From Bactrocera neohumeralis (taxonomy: Eukaryota > Arthropoda > Insecta > Diptera > Tephritidae), in NCBI RefSeq assembly GCF_024586455.1, contig NC_065922.1, positions 31,368,089-31,432,088 on the forward strand: a DNA stretch of 64,000 nt. Reading direction: 5' to 3'. Positions 1 through 12,085 of the stretch are shown here, piece after piece (position 1 is the stretch's first letter; each line of letters starts with the position of its first letter). Under the pieces are notes generated by a model that made no database searches, was not told the origin of the DNA, and saw only the letters and a program-made list of their open reading frames with translations. A program made the position numbers and the translations under genes.

Positions 1-960
1 GGATCGAATTAGGAAACTAAAATTGCACTATTTACATTTTTAAAAAAGACTTTTCATAAATCAGATTTTTCGGATTATAGGTATCTTGCTGACCATTCAT
101 TGAACTAATCGAACAAAAGTTTTGAAATTTTTAGGGCGTCCTCTTTATAGACTTGTCTTTGCCTGGAACCATCCATATCCCAAATGTCAATATACTGTGG
201 GTAAAAAATATTAAGACTTTTTCTTTAAATGTAAATTCGTCGAAATATTTTTTTCTACTCTTTACGAAATCCATGCTGAGTAGATTAAATTAACGGTGAC
301 ATCGAAAAAGTTATGATAGCTTCCAAAAGTTTAGATGTAACTGATAGTTTTGCAATACCGCGATAGTTTTCAATGTATGACCTAAATACATTTTTGAGCA
401 AAGCGATTATAAATTACTGTTTCCATATTGAAGGAAATATACCTTTTTAAAGAGAGGAATTAAAAATCCATGCCAAAGGCAAGAAGATGTGTTTGGCACT
501 AATTTTCAGGAGTATGGTTTTAATTAAGAAAGTTTTCAACACAAGGATTTGATACCGATTGTTTAGTTTGTTATGCAGCTATATACTATTGTGGTCCGAC
601 ATCGGTATCGATCGATGTATATTTTTTTATTATTTTTTACCTAGAATACCTTTAAGCAAAAATGTATTATACTTGAAATTTATTTCATCCGATTGACACG
701 ATTGAAGAGTGTGAGGTCCTATGTAGACTTATAAGCTGCCAATAATCATACATATGTATAGATCCGTAAGCAGTAACCATGAATTCAAACATAAAACCAA
801 CTTAAACTTAATTTCTGCAATTGTATCAGTAGCCCTTTTGCTTCCTCTTTCATGCCACCTAACAATTACAGTTAGCATTTTGCACAGTAAATTTCACCTG
901 TTACCACGCGTGGTGTTATCGCCCATCAGCAAATTGAGCAAACAAGTAAATGCTATCAAA
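1..960. other. AT-rich sequence without recognisable gene
   Basis: I see no coding signal, RNA gene or clear element here. Around 560-600 there is a weak match to the 'GCAGCTATATACTAT' type unit that recurs near 62.96 and 63.12 kb, so part of it may be very old dispersed repeat. The short open frame at 754-969 has no recognisable domain. Confidence 0.4.
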
Positions 961-1331
961 AGTAAGTAAGGAAGGGTTAAATTAGGGTGGAATCGAATAT
1001 TTTATACAGGGGTGGTGTGGAATCCAAGACAGAATTGCTTAGTTGTCAGAATTGCAAACCAATTCTGATTTTCAATGTTGTCACAGAATCTGATTGGATT
1101 TTCGTCTTTTCTAACATAAGCAAAACCAATATTCGAATCAGCTGTTTACTAATGTGACAAAACCTGCAAATGAATACATTTGGAAGCAATCCTACTAAAG
1201 TTTTTAATGAGTTCCGAATTAAAGAAAGATTTTAAGAGATAAAATTTATCGAATGAATAAATACGCATTTGGAAATAAGTTAAAGGGGAACTCGAAACCG
1301 TCACCAGAGGATCGGAATCATATACTTACGA

Positions 1332-1572
1332 ATCGTCACCTAAAATGCAAAATAACGTATCATCAAAAAATTCGAAATTGAGTATCTTATTGATTACGAT
1401 TCACTACTTCAAATTACATTCATAATATGACATCTGTCCAACATTTTCAGGTTAAGTCAGTTTTAAATATTACATTTTTTCTCACTCTTGTTCCATTTTA
1501 TTTCGTGTTTCATTCACGCCACTGTAAATTTTCGAAAATGTTGTTACGTTATTTTGCATTTTAGGTGACGAT
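1332..1572. repeat. MITE-like element with 28-bp perfect inverted repeats
   Basis: Positions 1332-1359 and 1545-1572 are exact reverse complements over 28 nt, with a core like CACCTAAAATGCAAAATAA. They enclose 185 bp of non-coding sequence, so the whole unit is 241 bp. This is the architecture of a miniature inverted-repeat transposable element. I cannot assign a superfamily and saw no convincing target-site duplication. Confidence 0.6.
1425..1521 (+). repeat. 97-bp direct repeat, first copy
   Basis: Nearly identical to 1721-1815, which lacks 2 nt, beginning ATATGACATCTGTCCAACAT and ending ATTCACGCCA. This copy lies inside the 28-bp inverted-repeat element. The flanks also share a short poly-A/TTC stretch (1362 and 1681). 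Confidence 0.75.
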
Positions 1573-1720
1573 ATAATATATATAACTGACGAACATATTC
1601 GACATAAAGTTTGTTAGAAATACCCGCTTTATCATATGTTGCCAGTAAAGACTACTCACAAGGAGCGTTAGAATCTGTAATCAAAAAATTCAAATTGGAC
1701 ATTTTGAATATAGGTATATA

Positions 1721-1815
1721 ATATGACATCTGTCCAACATTTTCAGGTTAAGTCAGTTTTAAATATTACATTTTTTCTCACTCTTGTTCCATTTTATTGT
1801 GTTTCATTCACGCCA
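1721..1815 (+). repeat. 97-bp direct repeat, second copy
   Basis: Second copy of the segment at 1425-1521, about 296 bp downstream and just outside the inverted-repeat element. It supplies an ATG in frame with the mariner remnant that follows, giving an accidental chimeric open frame at 1723-2181. Confidence 0.75.
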
Positions 1816-1857
1816 AGGAAAGTTTTGCCACGATTCAACCCATTTTTGGGTTTTTTG

Positions 1858-2240
1858 GGTCACATAAGCAACGGTTTTGAATCGTTTAAAAAAGGCTGGC
1901 TACAAAAGAAGCTCGATGTTTGGGTACCACTTGAATTGTCTGTGAAAAATTTAATGGACCGAATTAACATCGACGATTCTTTGCTGAAACCAAATGAAAT
2001 CGAACCATTTCTAAAGCGAATCGTAACAAGAGCCGAAAAGTGGATCAAATACGACAATAATGTACGAAAAAGATTATGGCCCAACAATGATGAAGCTCAG
2101 CAAATGGTCGCAGCCAGGATTGACGCTTCGAAAGGTTATGCTGAGTGTTTGGTGGGATTGGAAAGAAATCATCCACTATGAGCTGCTTCAGCCTGGTCGA
2201 ACGATTTATTCTACATTTTACTGTCAACAACTGATGTTTT
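1858..2240 (+). pseudogene. Mariner transposase fragment (family M1)
   Basis: The translation shows the mariner transposase middle: a WVPLELSVKNLMDRIN linker (normally VPHEL), EPFLKR, then EKWIKYDNN where TGDEKW is expected (RAEKW here, so the first catalytic Asp is lost). A frame change then leads to MLSVWWDWKEIIHYELLQPG and FYCQQL. The HTH N-terminus and the last third are missing. The same family recurs at 13646-14790 and 18320-19082. The open frame at 1723-2181 joins an unrelated 97-bp repeat to this fragment, so its N-terminal 45 residues are not transposase. Dead remnant. Confidence 0.85.
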
Positions 2241-2372
2241 TTTCTCGTCATCCTGATAATTTATACATACATAACCCTATATCTATCTCGCTTAATTTTA
2301 TGTGACACGTACAACCGTTCGGCGAACAAAACTATAATACGCTTCAGCAACATGTTGCAAGAGTATAAAAAT

Positions 2373-4531
2373 ATGGGATTACAGTTAGTGGTGAGATGAT
2401 AAGTTTTAATGAAATTAAAAGAACGGTAAACGAAAATTATCTGTGCGCCACTGTGATGAATGCTTTTAATTTAAAAATATGTATTTGAGGCTGAATGCTA
2501 TACAACAAGGAAGAAGGAGGAGGAGGGAGAGATGAAGATCTTGAGCGCAGGCGCATCATACATATGAATGATAAAGAAGAGAAATACACAAAAAATAAAT
2601 GTGTATGTGCTTAAAACAAACATCAGCTTAGAAGCGCGGAACAACAAATAAGAGGGTAGAACAAGACGAGCACATATCAAAATCCTGTGAATTTAAGATT
2701 TCCGCAAATGATATCCTGTGCACAGAAGGAACACATTTAAGCTGAGTAAAAGCCTGCATTTCAGAAATATTCAGAGGTTTGTGGCAATTATAGCTTGTGT
2801 AGTGTTTGTGTGTGTGTGATTTTCGGCAACGCGAATACAACATTAAGCCAAATTATCCACCAACTAAGTGCTCAACGTGAAGCTTCATGACATTGTCTTG
2901 CCTGCTGATAGCCGCGCCGCATAGTGGAGGCGCGCGTCTGTTGATTTTGTGGCGCATACGCGCAGATAATAATATGGCACGTTAAAGTTAATCTCTTCAA
3001 GCAGAAGTCATCACCTCGCATCACTGAGGCACAGCGCGCGTGTACATATAGATATAAGTGCGGTGGATAGCCTACGCCATTGAGCCGCGCTGATGAGCCA
3101 CAGCGTATAGGCGCGCGCGCGCGCATTCTAAAGCCATAATCGAAAGCGCCGCATCAACCTGGTGAGCTTGCCCATGTCGTTGTATTTGTGTGTGTACGTA
3201 TGTATGCACGCGCGCGGCAGGCAGTTGGTCAACTCGTTTATTGCCACAAAGCATGAATGGACTACTTCAGTAGTGGCCTGGTGGCATTCAGCAGCCAAAT
3301 ACCTACGCACTTAATCCTGCCCACTTGAGCCACCGTCCGAAGCGTTGAAGGCTGCGCCTGCGACTCCGTTGTGACTCCTACTGCTGATGTTGCGGCCGCT
3401 GCTGATGCACTCATTCACTCATTGTTGATGATTATGATGGTTGTGCGGTGCTGTTACTTGATGTTGGCGTTGATAGCTCTGCTGCCGCCTCAATGCTACC
3501 GCGCAGTATGCCACAATTGCTGCTGACTTGGCTATACTTCGCTCACCATTCACCCTGCTGTCGTTATTCCGCGTTCGTTCGCATAGAAGCAGACAGACAT
3601 CAAGTCAGTGCGCCAGTCACTCAACGATAGCGTCGCATAGCCAGCCGCTGTGGTCATCATTTGCCGGCCACAGTGTTGATGATTGCGTGCCTTTATGAAG
3701 TCGCATTAAACAGAAAAAATATATGTTTTTTTATATGTGTTTGCAGCGCGTTGTAATAGGCACGAAATCGGGAAGTGTAAGTGGCTCACTTTGAAGCTTC
3801 GCTGGTCGCTGCAATTTTTTGTCACTTTTAATAACATTTTTATTGCACTTTTTTCTCATTTCTCTCTGGGTATTTGGTTTTCTTACGTATCAACTCGCTT
3901 ATGCGCCATTCAATCGTCGAAACTGTCAGTTCGACGATCCACACACGATTTTGACTCGACAGCAGCTCAGCGCTAATATGACGTTTGATCGCACGCGGTC
4001 TTCGTTTTACCCGTGATATGTTCTTATTCTTCTGCTTTCCTTATTCAATATTTATTACTGTGTTTGCTTTTGTTGTGAGTTAAGATATTTGTTGTCAGTT
4101 ACGCTTGTCTCTTTGTTGCTTTGACAAGTGTTGACATGGACTGTTGCTGTGCCAGTGCTTGCGCTCTGCTTCTTCTTTATTCTTAAGTGCATTTGCTGTG
4201 TCTTTACGTCACTTTAGCAGTGATAAGTCAGAGAATTGTCATTCACAGGGTCACTGTGATACCCACTATCCACTATGTGCACATACGCGGACTTACATTT
4301 CACTGTACGATACTGATATTTAAGTTGACATTTGCACATTAAGCTCTCTTGTGAATCGCTCTCAACTGATATGAGTATGCCTTGGGTCCCTGGTACCTGC
4401 TGTGATTTTGTTCAGTAAGACGGAACAAAAGTAAACAAAATACTTGCAATTGTTTTAAGTCAGCAAGAATTAACATATTTTATCTTAAGTGTATTAGGTC
4501 TATAACTATATTTTCGGCCAAGGATTGTCAG
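2373..4531. other. Non-repetitive host island, no gene seen
   Basis: GC-richer, CA/TG-rich sequence typical of fly intergenic or intronic DNA, with a (GC)n run at about 3111-3125. No exon with believable splice sites was found. The several 60-85 residue open frames overlap each other on both strands and have no domain features. It could hold untranslated exons or enhancers, but nothing shows this directly. Confidence 0.45.
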
Positions 4532-5740
4532 GTGGTTGTAAACTATAATCGTGCGACCGATTGTCATATACGGAGCTGTGTTTTAGGCCCAAAAGCATCG
4601 CGAACCTCGGTAGGACTTCAACTATCGGAGCTGCAACGACTCGCCTGTATCAGGGTGTCGGGTGCCATGCGCACATATCCGACGGCGGCATTTGAGTCAC
4701 TGATTGCCAAACACACACTACTCCAAATGACGCAGACTACTTTGGCAGAGGTACAGGAAATGTCTTCCCAGCGCTGAAAACATTGGAGGAGGCGAAGTAT
4801 CACGCACCAAACTCTCTAATAGCATTATCATGGGTAAACTTTTTCGAGCATATTCCCAGCAGTAAGGTCTGAAGGGGAACGATTCATTGCGTAGAGATAC
4901 TGCTTAGGAATAATACAATCAAGTGGTACACCGACGGCTCGAAAACGTCGAAGGAAATTGGCGCAGGAGTCGCAAGACAATGAACCAAACTCTCCATACC
5001 TATGGCAGTTTTTCGAGCATATTCCCAAGCAGAGGTCTTTGCTATTAGTCGGTGCGTAGAGATAAACCTCCAACTCAACAATCGTAATGAACGTATAGAT
5101 ATATCCAGCGCCAGTCAAACGGCACTTAAAGTGATCTCTACATACGGGATTAAATCGCTACTGGTACAGGAGTGTATAGAACGACTGAACAGTCTGTCAG
5201 ATCGTAACCAAGTGCACCTTATATGGGTACACGGTCACAAAGATATAGCATGGAATGAACCAGCTGATGAGATCGTCCGCTCCGCAACATCCACTAACAT
5301 GGAAGGACCCAAATCTTTCATTGCGGTTGGTCCCCATACCATAAAGGAGCTGCTCCGCAAGGATAAAGGAGTAAATACAGAGAACCTTCTTTGGCAACAA
5401 CGCCAAGGCAAGTACCATACCAAGTTGCTAGTGGGTGGTTACAACCTTAAAAGGTTTAAATATGTAGTCAACCTCCCAATGGACAAACTCAGGCTACTTG
5501 TCGCTTTCTACACTGGTCATTGTAGGATAAAGAAGCACTTATATAACATGTGCGAATAGCCTTTTCTGCGATATGGAGCCGGAAACCTTCTAATTGACTG
5601 CACTGCAGTCTGTAGGCGTAGGATAAAGGCTCTTGGATCCATGTTTACAAATAGGGATAACATCGCCTCGATAGCACCTAGCAGCATATTGGAATTTATC
5701 AATATGCTGGGGCTAGGTGAGTCGCTATAACTTAGAAGAG
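4532..5740 (+). pseudogene. Non-LTR retrotransposon: RT tail, RNase H and C-terminal region
   Basis: The first part (LQRLACIRVSGAMRTYPTAA) is the segment following the reverse transcriptase in Jockey/R1-group elements. Around 4922 an RNase H start reads WYTDGSKTSK. The longest frame (5002-5559, 185 aa) continues with QAEVFAISRCVEINL, SLLVQECIERLNSL, VHLIWVHGHKDI, ADEIVRSATST and the downstream YNLKRF...LLVAFYTGHCR block. RNase H active-site Asp1 and Glu are present, but the usual SDSQAAL is SASQTAL, so an active-site Asp is lost. Stops and frameshifts break the rest. A short stretch (about 4838-4890) is repeated at 4990-5060. Inactive. The clade assignment is from memory of conserved blocks. 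Confidence 0.8.
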
Positions 5741-5869
5741 GGTACAATAGACTTTAGGTTGCGGCGCAATTCTCATTTATTTGTAGGAGGAATAGCCTCA
5801 GAACCATGATTCCTGTCTGCTGTCAGTTCATCACCTTGGAACTTAAGCTACGCTTCCTTCCTTATCGGT

Positions 5870-6190
5870 CTAACAAACTATGCCAAGTCAACAACAAGCC
5901 CAATAGAATTCCAGAGCCTTCTTGAAGAATATAGAGCTTCTTTTCGGAACGAATGGAAAATGTACTACACCGATGGGTCAAAGTCGAAGGACCACACGTC
6001 ATTCGCTTTGGTTCAAGCGGATAGGAAAACAGTAATAGCAAGGCACCTACCAAGTTTTGGTTCAGTGTATACAGCGGAGGCGGTGGCAATATACAACGCA
6101 ATACTAGCAGCCTCAGAATCTAAGGAGAAACATTATTCGAAAAAAAATTCAGATCTGGCCGCCGTGTCTGAGTATCTTTTTATACTTTAA
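5870..6190 (+). pseudogene. Second RNase H fragment of a non-LTR element
   Basis: The frame reads FRNEWKMYYTDGSKSKDHTS, ALVQADRKTVIARHLPSFGS, YTAEAVAIYNAILAASES. This is an RNase H beginning: Asp in YTDGS, Glu in TAEA. It is not the same family as the copy ending at 5740, because the spacing and the residues around both catalytic positions differ. It stops after about 80 residues, so the last catalytic residues are absent. Confidence 0.75.
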
Positions 6191-6837
6191 GATTTCATTC
6201 ATACACAAATTAAAAAGCTTATTCTGCTCTTGAAAAAAAAAATTAGCCAAAGAGAGTAAAGCTAATCATATTTGAATTGACTCTTTATATTTTTAAACCA
6301 AAGAATTCCTCTTCACATTAGTTGCTTTGTATAAGCCAGGTTTCAATTCTTTCAATTTGAGTTATTAAAGACTCATTTACTTTTCGCAAAAGTTTTGCTC
6401 TTTGCTTGCGTGCGAGTGAGTACAGTTTTTAAATCTTAAACAGGATGTGCTTTTACAAGTCATTAACCGTAATAGCATGGTATTAAAAATATTTCGGGAT
6501 GCTTCGCTGGGAAGTCAAAAGGACGCCAGTTATTGGCGCCAAATTCGCTGACTTGCATGTGTTTTAATAATTAAACTATTATTTTATATGAGTATTTATA
6601 CAATATATACTTATTATGTTATAGACGTTAATTAAAGCGGAAAGTTAAATTGAAATATGCTTTTAAAAAGGATGAAGAATTAGGGCTGAAAAGGTGAATT
6701 TGGATTCAATACAGTAATCATTGTTTTATTGAAATAGTCTGTCTGAAAATATTCAAATTAGTTGACTGAGATCGTTTTATAGCAAAAATGTATACCGATT
6801 AGCCTTAGATTGGAAAATTTCTCAATACTATATATTG
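6191..6837. other. AT-rich spacer
   Basis: Low-complexity AT-rich sequence. No gene, tRNA or repeat boundary recognised. Confidence 0.4.
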
Positions 6838-7160
6838 GCTTATATATTTTGGGATTTGGTAACACTAGTGTTGAAATCTGTCATCTCATAACTTTATCGG
6901 AAAATTTTGATCTTATTCATACTCGCACTATTTGTGTTGTTTACAGTCACTTAAAATATTCATCTCGACAAAAAAAGGTATTAAATAGAGAATATTTGGA
7001 ACATTGATTACTGATGGTAAGAAACCCAAAGGCCGAAGATGGATCACTCTTCATCACGGCAATGCGAGCTCTCTCACACATCGTATGAGTCTTACACCGA
7101 ATAATTTTGACTTGGGGACTGAATGACTACATTTTTTCCCGCACGCAAAATCAAGCAATA
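6838..7160 (+). mobile_element. Internally deleted mariner (family M4)
   Basis: The left part (6838-6965) matches the 5' non-coding leader seen at 11200-11330 and, reversed, at 20790-20960: GGGATTTGGTAACACTAGTG, then TTGTGTTGTTTACAGT. It then jumps to a C-terminal transposase piece reading RRWITLHHGNASSLTSR, the mariner HHDNAxxHTS block with its catalytic Asp changed to Gly. The middle of the gene is missing, so this is a deletion derivative. Confidence 0.6.
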
Positions 7161-7639
7161 TATGGACAGTATTTGGACAGATCGCAGCAGATATGTATGT
7201 ACGTGAATATAGGATTTCAGAAGTAGTAACTAAAAGTAGTAAGATCAGAGAATTCTGAATTGTTCATAGTTGAAGCAAATCTTTTATTTTAATAAATGCG
7301 AAATAAAATGATGAATTATCTCTTTAGAAAATATTTATTCCTCGAACAAGTTGAATTAAATTTGCCATTTGTAACACGCTCCTTCAGGGAGATCCTGAAA
7401 TGTCTATGTATAAAAAATCAGCGTGACAAACTTAGTCAATTTATCCGTCTATCTGCCCGTTGTGTATACACGAACTATTTCCTCACTTTTGAGATAACGT
7501 TATTTTCTTTTCTATACACATAGCTTTATCCTCGTATGGAGAAAAACATGATTTGAAAAAGCGGACATATTACACTTGGATCAAAATGACTATGGTCATT
7601 AATTGAGTCTGAAAGAATCCATAAAAGAAATCTTTATTG
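7161..7639. other. AT-rich spacer
   Basis: No gene recognised. The open frame at 7296-7523 (75 aa) has no domain features. Confidence 0.4.
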
Positions 7640-8530
7640 AAAATCATGATAAGCTTCTTTTTACTGGAAGATTGGGAGATTTATTTTGTATTACGTCGAG
7701 ATCTTAAATTGAAAGCGTACAAAATACAACTTGTGCAAGAACTGAAGCTACGCGACCTTCCCAAGAGACATCGTTTCGCTTTATAGGCTCTTGAAAAGTT
7801 CCAAGAAGATAAGACGTTTTGAGCCAAATTTTGTTCAGCGATGGGGCCCGTTTCTGGCTCAATGCGTTTGTCAACAAGCCAAAGCCAAATAACCGCATTT
7901 GGGACCAAGGGTAACTAAAGAGATTCAAGAGCTGGCATTTCTTCCCGAAAAAAAAAACGGTTTGGTGTGGTTTGAGGGTCCATATTCCATATTTATTCAA
8001 AAATTATGCCGGTGAGACATGAACTTCAATGACGACCGCTATTGCGCCATGATAACCGACTATTTGGTGCCTGAAATGGAAGCTCATGATCTCGTCGTTA
8101 TTTGGTTTCAACAATACGGCGCTACTTCCCACACATCGCATTAATCAGATATATTGACAGAACACTTTGCTAAGCAGATAATTTCACGTTTTGGGCCGAT
8201 CGACTGATCACCAAGATCGTGTGATATCACACTGTTAGGCTATATCCTTGGGGTATGTAACGTCGAAAGTCTATGCGGACAACCGCTCTTCGATTCAGGC
8301 CTTGGAGCAAGACATCAAACGTGTCATTCGCCAGTTACCAGTGGAAATGTTCGAACAAGACATCGAAAATCAATGGCTGGACCATCTGAGACGTAGCCAA
8401 GACCAACTTTTGACAGAGATAATCTTCAAGAAATAAATGTCAAAGAATGTTCTTTCAAATGATAATAAACGTTCTCCATTAAATTTGAGGTTTCAGTGTT
8501 TTTTCTTTAAAAAAGTAGGGAACCTCCAAA
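7640..8530 (+). mobile_element. Tc1/mariner-type transposon remnant (DUF4817-type, family M2)
   Basis: Broken frames across the region give KYNLCKN, then the DDE part: SSMRL-like SDEAHF region replaced, GPYSIF, DRYCAMITDYLVPEMEAHDL, VIWFQQYGATSHTSH, ISRFGPID.SPRSCDIT and KVYADNRSSIQALEQDIKRV. It ends in LLTEIIFKK at 8436. The family normally has WFQQDGA; here the catalytic Asp is Tyr (FQQYGA), and several stops interrupt the gene. The 3' flank (8437-8530) matches 26000-26130. Related pieces lie at 10545-11065 (-), 12600-12800 (-) and 41160-41390 (-). Inactive. Confidence 0.85.
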
Positions 8531-10130
8531 TGGATCACCCTTTATTGGGAAATTTCTTCCATCAGAACTCGTGCTCGTGCCCTTGTTTGCTCTAAATTTC
8601 TGCAGAAGCCTTGAAATATTTTAATTTAAAGAATTTACGCGAATATTTGTTGGGTGGTTTCACTCGTGTAACTGCATTTTTCAGGGCTGTGTGTACAGGA
8701 AGGTACGATAATTGCTCTCAATACGTATATATACAAACTCATCGTCTGCGCTTGCCTTCACTTGTATGTATGTTTGTTCATATGTAGCATGCCACGCATG
8801 TAGGCGTGCGACAATTTAAATGCGAGCAACGATGTTTTCGCACCCAAACAAATCGATTAATCGCGTCGGTGCAGGCGATAAGACGTTGTTGCATTCACCA
8901 GCGAACTAATTAGTTCAACGGAAAATGGCAACGTGCCGTGAACACTATGCATTACACACAGCCAAACAGCAATTATTGTAAGCTTTGCTAGCAGTCTTAA
9001 TGGCCGGCAGCACGCATAAAGAGGGGGCGTGGGGAGATGCCAGGCAGCAGTTTATGCCTCAACGCCAAGGCAATGCGCGAGTGCGTCTTAATGCAATCGA
9101 TGGCAATTCGCTTTAAATGCGATTATATATAGTTCCGATGTGGTTGTTGTTGTTGCTGCTGCTGCCTACGAGTGAGCATTTAATTGTGCTTAAACACGAA
9201 CATTTTAATTTGTGGCACAAAGTGTGTTGCAAACGCACTGTTGCGCACGCACACACTCAAACGGCGACTTTAGTTCGGCGAACACGCAGAAAAAAGTCCA
9301 ATAAAATCCAAGCGACTTCAAAAAATGGCAAATCAAGTGCCACAAATCGCGCAAATGAACATAAAAGTCACTCTCGGTGAATGTTGCAAGTTTGTTTTGC
9401 GAGTTGCGTGAAAATCAATGAAATTGGCGCAGCGCAATTAAAATATATGTGTAGGCATGGACATATGTATGTTTGGCGAAAAGAGGCAAGAGATCAATAA
9501 AATTGGCATGCGAAATATCAAATGACCAACGTGTTGGCCGCACAAATGTCGACACCACAAACAAAGTTGCAACACCACTTTTTGCGCATGCGTAGTTTAC
9601 CAGCAAAAACTCGCCAATTCTCGGCTGGCAGTCACCTTAGCAATGACCAAGCGTTCGCGTTCGCCAAAGACTTGATTAAGTGTGCGACCGATCGACGACG
9701 GACGGACCGATCGAATATGCGAACGATCATTTGAAGTTAGAGCTTGCGTGTCAGCGACGCATTCATCAATGGCTTTCGTATTTGTTCGCTGACAATGAAT
9801 TGCACTAACGCAATGGCGCAAACACACACACTCACACATACACGTCAATGCAAAAGCGCACTCACTTGTGGTGTTTCTTAAGTTATGCGCATGCGCTTGC
9901 GCTTTCGCATCGCACACACGGAAGCTCATTGGCACAGCGGCGGCTCTCAAATTAAAATTCCGCTGGCAGGGTGCGTAATTAAAAGCGCAAACGCCAACAA
10001 ATAATAAGCAAATAAATGCGTTCAGTTGTTGCTGCTCGCTCCGCGTATGTACTCGATTTTGACAGGAACCCGTATTACTGGGTTTTGGACGGCGCGATTC
10101 ACATTTGAAAGCACGCAAAGGATTATTTAT
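8531..10130. other. Non-repetitive host island with GCGCATGCGC palindromes
   Basis: CA-rich, moderately GC-rich sequence without transposon matches. TGCGCATGCG at 9583-9592 and TGCGCATGCGC at 9886-9896 resemble NRF1/Ewg sites. A 173-residue open frame on the minus strand (9597-10118) is Cys/Thr/His-rich with no domain and reads through CA-repeat tracts, so I do not call it a gene. The segment at 9240-9380 has the A-rich character of fly 5' UTR exons, but no boundary can be shown. Confidence 0.45.
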
Positions 10131-10544
10131 GGTTCACAATATGAGGCGTCATTTGAAGGCGTTCAAAAGGAAATTAGCGACATTTAAATTGTCACAGATT
10201 GATATTTATGAATATATTTTGGGTATCAATAACTGGATCATACCAAAATGACTGTTTCATTGCGTTTTCTAGCAATTGTGTGTGGAAAATATATTTTTAA
10301 ATTATTATTAATTTGCTTAAAATAAGCTAGAGCAGAGTCTTCATATTGAAAATAAAGATTTTACAAGATTAGTTAGCAAGAAAAGCTGCACTAACTAGTT
10401 TTCAAGTCTCAGCACGGATTATACGGATTGTGTTATGAGTTCCTTCACAGCGCAGTTACAGTAGCAGAATGTCACAAATCTTCATAGGTGAACAAATATA
10501 AGAAACTTCAAATTTAATGAGGAATGTTTACTATAATTTGAAAG

Positions 10545-11065
10545 GACAATTTTTGGCATTTATTTCTTGAAGATTATCTCTTTCATATGTTGGCCGCGGC
10601 CACGTTTCAGATGGTCCATCTGTTGAGTCCAATTTCGATGACTCGTTCGAGCATTTCGACTGCTAACTGCCGAATGAAACGCGGGATTTTTACTCGATGC
10701 GAGATTGTCTTCATACCATTATTACATATTCCTACAGGAAAGCATCTAACGGTGTGATATCACACGATCTTGGTGGCCAATCGACCCGCGCAAAAAGTGG
10801 AACTGTCTGCTCACCGAATTGTCGTCTTAATAATATATATCCATTGAAACCAAATATCGCTGAGTTCACGAGCTTCAATATCAGGTATCAAATAGTCCCA
10901 AATGTGGCAATTTTGCTGGTCTACATGCCAGAAACGGGCCTCAGCGCTGAACGAAATTTGACTCGAAAACGTCGGAACTTCTTGGATCTTTTCCGTTTGG
11001 GAAGGTCGTGCAACTTCAGTTCTTGCAAAACCTGTATTTTGTATGCTTTCATTGTTAAATATATG
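10545..11065 (-). mobile_element. Tc1/mariner-type remnant (family M2), reverse copy
   Basis: The reverse complement aligns with the element at 7640-8530 in nucleotide text and order. It holds the KAYKIQVLQELKLHDLPKR start (near 11060), then the GPxSGM, MITDY-equivalent and IVKIPR..., ending with the GRGQHM-K-like 3' end and the 3' flank near 10545. Internal segments are lost and frames are broken. No intact catalytic triad remains. Confidence 0.75.
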
Positions 11066-11189
11066 TATGTATGTATATGAGATTGATTGTTATTAATATA
11101 GTTAAAAAATATACAACAAATAATTTTGAGAAATGTTACCAAGTTAAAATTTCTTGTCAGGACAAAAATCCGGATCTATTCATATTTTA

Positions 11190-12085
11190 TACGTAGGTTG
11201 CTTCTTTAGTTCGGGATTGGCAACCCTAGTATTGCAATGTTGCAACTCAAAACTTTATTGCAAAGTTTGAAATTTTTGATGGTATGCATACACAGAAGGG
11301 TTAGGCGTACGACCGATATTTGTGTTATTTACAGTAACTTAAAATAATCTTCGCGAACATTTTCTCTACAACTACTACTACTTTCGACGTGGATTAACTC
11401 AGCAATAGAGCTTCGGCGAACTTAAAACAAGCTTCATTAAAAGCCAGTGTTTATCCATGAATACGATTAATTTGATCGAGGACGTAGATCAGTGTAAAAC
11501 GAATTTCGTGAGTTCATCCAAATTCAGTTATTGTTCAGCAAACTAGGGATGCTGTGCACAAACTGATATTGCAGGATCGTCATGTGATCTATCGTGAAAC
11601 AGAGACAACTATGGGCATTAGTTAGACCAGCATACATTCACTATTGCACGAACTTTTGATTGTAGGAAAAAAATTTCACGTTAGTTCTCACATAATTTGT
11701 GCATCGCTCAAAAAAGGCGATTGATCGTTGCGAATGTTAGGAAAGGCTTACGGTGATTCAGTTTTAGCAAATACACAAGCCTACGAGTGGTACAAAGCCA
11801 TGGATTTTATTTTACACGATGATAATGCACCATCGCATCGTGCCACGATTGCGACCGAATTTAAAGCGAAAAACGTAATTAATTCCCTCAATCAAATCCA
11901 TCGTATATTCAATTTCATTTCATTGAAGAAATTGCCGCTCCGTGGAACCATCTCAAAAAAAATTGGACAATGCTTATGAAAAGTGTTTCGAGAACTGGAA
12001 AAATCGTTGGCATATAAATAACGCATTTGGTGGGGATTGCTTTGAAGCCGACAAAATAAATATTTATGAATAATTAAATATTTCG
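11190..12085 (+). mobile_element. Mariner remnant (family M4)
   Basis: The 5' leader (11200-11340) matches 6838-6965. Coding pieces follow: MLGKAYGDSVLANTQAYEWY (HTH region; displaced in order), MDFILHDDNAPSHRATIATE with the catalytic Asp in HDDNAPSH, LPLRGT, then YEKCFRELEK-W and FEADKI before a 3' UTR with AATAAA-like text. The order HTH-then-DNAPSH within one frame (11728-11979) means most of the catalytic core has been deleted. Several stops. Dead deletion derivative. Confidence 0.75.

Larger units (their letters stand above)
968..2372 (+). repeat. Dispersed repeat family R, copy 1, split by nested insertions
   Basis: The left end (968-1010) matches the left end of the better copy at 15116 (AAGGAAGGG..., then ATTTTATAC). 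The right part (about 2246-2372) matches 16040-16175, ending in a GTTGCAAGAGTATAAAAAT-like end. Between the two ends lie an inverted-repeat element, a duplicated 97-bp segment and a mariner fragment instead of the normal interior. I infer one old R element opened by later insertions. The family looks non-autonomous: no copy encodes a protein. Confidence 0.55.

Noticed and set aside
1723..2181. 152-residue ATG-initiated protein
   Set aside because: Chimera: N-terminal part comes from a 97-bp duplicated repeat, the rest is a mariner fragment.
9597..10118. 173-residue open frame on the minus strand
   Set aside because: Built largely from CA-repeat and Cys/Thr/His-rich text, no domain, no promoter or splice signals, and opposite other frames.
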